A stretch of 64,000 bases of DNA, taken from contig CAMXCT020006423.1 in assembly GCA_947184155.2 (NCBI GenBank), positions 248,001 to 312,000 on the forward strand, in the 5' to 3' direction. This DNA comes from Cladocopium goreaui (lineage: Eukaryota; Sar; Dinophyceae; Suessiales; Symbiodiniaceae). The position numbers and the translations under genes were made by a program. Below the pieces are notes generated by a model, which searched no databases, had not been told where the DNA came from, and saw nothing but the letters and a program-made list of their open reading frames with translations. Of this stretch, positions 61,944 through 64,000 are shown in pieces. Every line of letters begins with the position of its first letter. Position 1 is the first letter of the stretch.

Positions 61944-63876
61944 ATGGCTGAACGTTATGCCATCTCCCAGGACGGATGTCAATTGTTGTGGATCTGGGTT
62001 TATCCCCAAAAATGACTGGCTTCCCTATTGGAATTGCGATGAATGGAGCCAAATGCCATGTGGCCAACCCCATTGGGCACACTCACCCAGGTGGAGGTAC
62101 CGGAAGGTGCTGCTGTGCCAGAGCTGGTGAAGTTGAAGATGGAAACCGAAGCGAAACTGGCCGAGGTGGAAATGGCTTTAAGTCAATGTGGGATATGGGG
62201 GATACCACAAAACAGCACTTTGATTGGAACTATGATGAAAACACACAGGATTTGGGGCTTTGGGGGGTACGAAATTTTCAGACCCAGATTTCAGCCGAGC
62301 CAGCTGAGAATCAATCTTCAATTTGGTGTGCCATGTTCGCAACCAACATGTTTTCCTATCATATGCCTATGCCAAATTGCACAATGTCTAGAAATTATAT
62401 AAGCAGTAAATTTTACATGAATTTACAAGTTTGGAACTGGCAAAACTGGGCCTGCACCAACCATCGAACGAACCACAAAAATGGTAATGAAACCCCGTCT
62501 TTGCCGGACCGAGTCTCATGTGAGGCAAAGAAGCAAGCGCTGGCCGAGAAGCAGAAGACTCGAGATGTCTGGGTTCAGACGATTGTAGTGGTGGGGATGG
62601 TGCTCGCAAAAGGGGATTCTGAATGGAACCACAAAATTGGTCATTTTATGGTCTACTGAAGCAATAGGCAACAAGTATATAATAACTAGTTGTTCAATTT
62701 TCAGGGTTGATATTTTTGATCACTCTCCATACCTTATGCCATGAAACAGTTTCAGATTTTTTTTTCTCTGCACAGTTTGTGCGTAGTGGATACCATTTGA
62801 GTCTTGGAACCATACGAACCAGGACGATGGTGCAATAGTCATGGGAATGTGCTCTCCACACAGGAGGAACGTGCAAAGCTCAAGGAGCGCACGGCTGCCT
62901 ATGAGAAGGAGAACTGCCTTTCTGACAATTATTGTCCAGTATTGACTCATTCCATTTGTGGATTTGTGAACTTTGGGTGATCCCTGGGATCCCGAAAAAA
63001 CCCAGTGGGCCCAGGAGTTTCCCACTGAGACACACCGTTTCGGATGGGGATAGCCAGGAGTACGCTGACACTGCCGCAGAGCTTGTGAAGCTGCGACGGG
63101 AAGCGAAACTCAATGGCAACTTCTTCGTCGAACCCGAGGTCACAAGAAATTTGAATGCGATTGATATGGAGGTTTCCTACGTCATGGGGGTGCCCCTATT
63201 AGTGAATGGTTTTTTTCATGGAAAATCCTATTAAATTATATAAACTGGTGATTTGGTGGTAGCCCAAAGTCAGGATTCTAGATGTTCTACTTCTTTCGGA
63301 CACCTGACTAGTTCCCACAGCCAACAGCTGCGTTCAGCTTTAGAATATGTCCTTGCGGATTGCGCTGGTTGCAGGCCAAGCTGCTCTTTGTAGTTCGTAT
63401 TGCGGGAATCATCAAAATGAGCCCAAAGCCCAGGCCAGATGTCGGACATGGGTCGCTCCAGTTTTTCTAAATTTCAGGTCACTTGAGGCGATTCTTTGGG
63501 CGATTTTTTGGGGGGTTATCCCCAATTCTCAGGAAGACAATGAATTCAGCAATTCAGCATTTGTCTTTCCTTGTGAGAGATGTTGAGTCCCCCTTCTTAC
63601 TGATCTGCTGTCAGGAAAGTGCTGCAGTTGCTCAGATTGAAGCAGTTGCACAATGGCGTGTTTCTGAAGGCAACGCTGTGGTTATCGGTTGTTCTACTAG
63701 CCCCAATAGGTGACCCATGCCCCAAAACTGCACGCAAGAAGCATCACATAGCACAGATTTGTCAGGTCAACAAACCAATTCTGAACATGCTGAAGCTGGT
63801 GCAGCCTTACGTGACCTATGGCTTCCCCTCCTTGAAGACCGTGAGGGAGCTGATCTACAAGCGCGGCTTCGGCAAG
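61944..63876 (+). CDS. RPL7: Ribosomal protein L7 (uL30), 3' part beyond window
   Basis: Large-subunit ribosomal protein read from phase-consistent exons: 62091-62165, 62525-62566, 62864-62908, 63058-63138, 63375-63433, 63615-63669 and 63766-63876. A possible first exon is 61944-61970 (MAERYAISQ). Donors are GT, GT, GA, GT, GC, GC and GT; every acceptor is AG followed by G. The product shows eukaryotic L7 hallmarks in order: '[17 protein letters not shown]', '[11 protein letters not shown]', '[20 protein letters not shown]', '[12 protein letters not shown]', '[18 protein letters not shown]' and '[20 protein letters not shown]', then 'LIYKRGFGK'. About 150-160 residues are present; the C-terminal third lies beyond the window. 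Exons are very short (42-111 nt). The usual 'RIRGIN' reads 'RIAGII' here. Only the first exon is weakly supported. Confidence 0.9.
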
Positions 63877-63940
63877 GTCTGCAACTCAGAAAGTCAGAGA
63901 AAGTTAGAGAGCCAGGTTTTTTTGGTGTTTTGAATGATGA

Positions 63941-63984
63941 TATGCTGTCCATATGCTGTCCATATGCTGTCCATATGCTGTCCA
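63941..63984. repeat. Four 11-nt tandem repeats in an L7 intron
   Basis: ATATGCTGTCC repeated four times without change, inside the intron that starts after 63876. Confidence 0.85.
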
Positions 63985-64000
63985 TTTGTAAGTGAAGGTC

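Overview
The window looks like nuclear DNA of a dinoflagellate, probably of the Symbiodiniaceae or a relative. Four observations support this. Introns use GT, GC and GA donors with AG acceptors followed by G, and this can be read codon by codon in a ribosomal protein L7 gene. There are TTTAGGG-type telomere-like repeats. There are RCC1-like 'LLRSDG' repeats and Lys-Arg-Pro-Ala ('KRPA') tracts of the kind common in these genomes. Real genes are few and are surrounded by a very large mass of tandem, inverted and dispersed repeats. No bacterial operon, rRNA gene or CRISPR array is present. Species assignment is inference.

Layout. 1-750: 3' part of a DUF7869-like (transposase-like) coding sequence. 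1080-6250: short repeats, a 150-nt foldback, a first copy of a repeat-built intron, one terminal exon (3916-4414), a 148-nt satellite carrying TTTAGGG pairs and hairpins, then about 690 nt of degenerate telomere-like repeat. 6335-14417: a plus-strand gene with about 20 small exons, product unknown. I reconstructed most junctions by phase. 15535-18700: a minus-strand gene with an 893-codon main exon bearing a glycosyltransferase-like DxD motif and a GxSxG serine motif. 19890-22400, 26515-27715, 33430-34165 and 34360-36065: four rearranged copies of one foldback repeat family. 22485-25687: a minus-strand P-loop exon, a run of seven 19-nt hairpins, and a multi-pass membrane protein whose frame breaks near its end. 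27720-32960: an inverted-repeat-bounded block made of GAAGCCCCC arrays and a 2.8-kb array of a 57-nt unit. 36900-37250: a reverse transcriptase fragment. 38300-47400: microsatellites, a 1.9-kb near-perfect palindrome (39799-41663) and more tandem repeats. 47839-48400: a frameshifted RCC1-repeat relic.

The most important object is 50576-61755, an 11.2-kb tyrosine-recombinase (DIRS/PAT/Ngaro-type) retrotransposon. It has a complete set of split direct repeats: A1 at 50576-50670, B1 at 61058-61332, A2 at 61333-61427 and B2 at 61481-61755. Inside are seven plus-strand ORFs: three orphan ORFs, a tyrosine recombinase, another orphan, a CCCH-zinc-finger Gag-like ORF with a frame break, and a polyprotein. 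The polyprotein carries a cytosine-methyltransferase-like domain, a YVDD reverse transcriptase and RNase H. An in-frame TGA separates the Gag-like ORF from the polyprotein. The recombinase lies upstream of the reverse transcriptase, and the number of extra ORFs is unusual for the class.

61944-63876 holds the ribosomal protein L7 gene, cut by the end of the window.
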